Assembly: GCA_031365425.1 (NCBI GenBank)
Contig: JANLYB010000180.1
Span: forward strand, 1-15,135
Direction of reading: 5' to 3'
Origin: JANXVY01 sp031365425
GTDB taxonomy: Bacteria > Pseudomonadota > Alphaproteobacteria > Rhizobiales > Hyphomicrobiaceae
Length of the DNA stretch: 15,135 nt
Shown here: positions 14,921 through 15,135 of the stretch, piece by piece
Numbering within the stretch: the first letter of the stretch is position 1
Layout of the letters: the number at the start of each line of letters is the position of its first letter
Program-made: the position numbers and the translations under genes
Notes under the pieces: generated by a model
What the model was told of the DNA's origin: nothing
Seen by the model: only the letters and a program-made list of their open reading frames with translations
The model's database searches: none

Positions 14921-15069
14921 GGCCTTTTCGCTTCGCGCGCAATGACATTACATAACAGCAGTGCGAGCTGCAGAATGGGTCCTCGGGCCGAGCGAACGGC
15001 TGTCCGGTTTAAATTCTATTTTCCCACACGGCGTCCCCGGACGGCATTGCGAGCAGAGCGAGCGATGCC
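14921..15069. repeat. GCATTGCGAGC-type inverted-repeat element
   Basis: The left arm (14921-14946: GGCCTTTTCGCTTCGC, then GCGCAATGAC) and right arm (15043-15069: GGCATTGCGAGCAGAGCGAG, then CGATGCC) are imperfect inverted copies about 96 bases apart. The right arm also folds on itself: GGCATTGC pairs with GCGATGCC through one G-T wobble. The phrase CATTGCGAGC-AGCG-AGC resembles a dispersed repeat I have seen in intergenic regions of several high-GC Alphaproteobacteria; copies elsewhere in this genome cannot be seen from here. Confidence 0.5.
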
Positions 15070-15117
15070 GATCCGGGGTCTTTGACATGCATGAAAATGG
15101 TAAGATCCAGGATCTGC

Positions 15118-15135
15118 GTGCGCAAAAGGGCGCAC
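15118..15135. repeat. Short perfect hairpin at right edge
   Basis: GTGCGC (15118-15123) and GCGCAC (15130-15135) form a 6-bp perfect stem around AAAAGG. It ends exactly at the window edge, so the stem may be longer and whether a T-run follows is unknown. Confidence 0.35.

Larger units (their letters stand above)
14849..15135. other. Noncoding tail after the GT26 gene
   Basis: No supported gene lies in these 287 bases, only short frames without ribosome sites. It contains the inverted-repeat element at 14921-15069 and a short hairpin at the right edge. No clear intrinsic terminator with a T-run was found after the GT26 stop. Confidence 0.5.

Noticed and set aside
15082..15110. TTGACA (15082-15087) as a promoter with TAAGAT
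   Set aside because: The spacer is only 13 bases, too short for a sigma-70 promoter.
1..15135. CRISPR array, tRNA, rRNA, insertion sequence or phage genes
   Set aside because: No regularly spaced repeats, no cloverleaf-like sequence and no transposase or integrase motifs were found in any frame.

Overview
The window looks like an alphaproteobacterial chromosome segment. It is GC-rich with strong G/C in third codon positions and short gene gaps. It carries an MmcB-family nuclease (a family known mainly from Alphaproteobacteria) and a PstA with the long N-terminal extension common in that class. I cannot name the order or genus.

Region 1 (about 1-6977, minus strand) is a phosphate-starvation locus transcribed phoR-pstS-pstC-pstA-pstB-phoU. 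A Pho-box-like element sits in front of pstS with the same spacing to its -10 as in E. coli pstS, and a hairpin separates pstS from pstC. PhoR senses and signals, PstS captures phosphate, PstC/PstA/PstB import it, and PhoU links transport state to PhoR. phoB is not in the window. phoU is broken: after about 140 of the usual 230-240 residues the sequence switches, at a CTCGAGTCGAG motif, into a different open frame of an unrelated protein that runs off the left edge. This is either a real deletion/rearrangement or a chimeric assembly joint.

Region 2 (7014-10223) holds two coupled minus-strand genes: a Lon-like (LonB/YcbZ, AAA_32-type) protein with no recognisable Walker A and no peptidase domain, and a tandem universal-stress-like protein whose start overlaps its stop by 4 bp. 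Divergent to them, 67 bp start to start, is mmcB. The AAA/USP pair is the most likely place for an undescribed system.

Region 3 (10232-14848) is part of a surface-polysaccharide locus. On the minus strand are a GT2 glycosyltransferase, a Wzx-like flippase and a GT4 glycosyltransferase, packed with 2-bp spacing and a 4-bp overlap. Across a 314-bp, locally AT-rich divergent region lies a WecG/TagA/CpsF-family (GT26) glycosyltransferase on the plus strand. Together they could extend a lipid-linked glycan and flip it; the initiating transferase, polymerase and export genes would lie outside.

Region 4 (14849-15135) is noncoding and carries an inverted-repeat element of the GCATTGCGAGC type.
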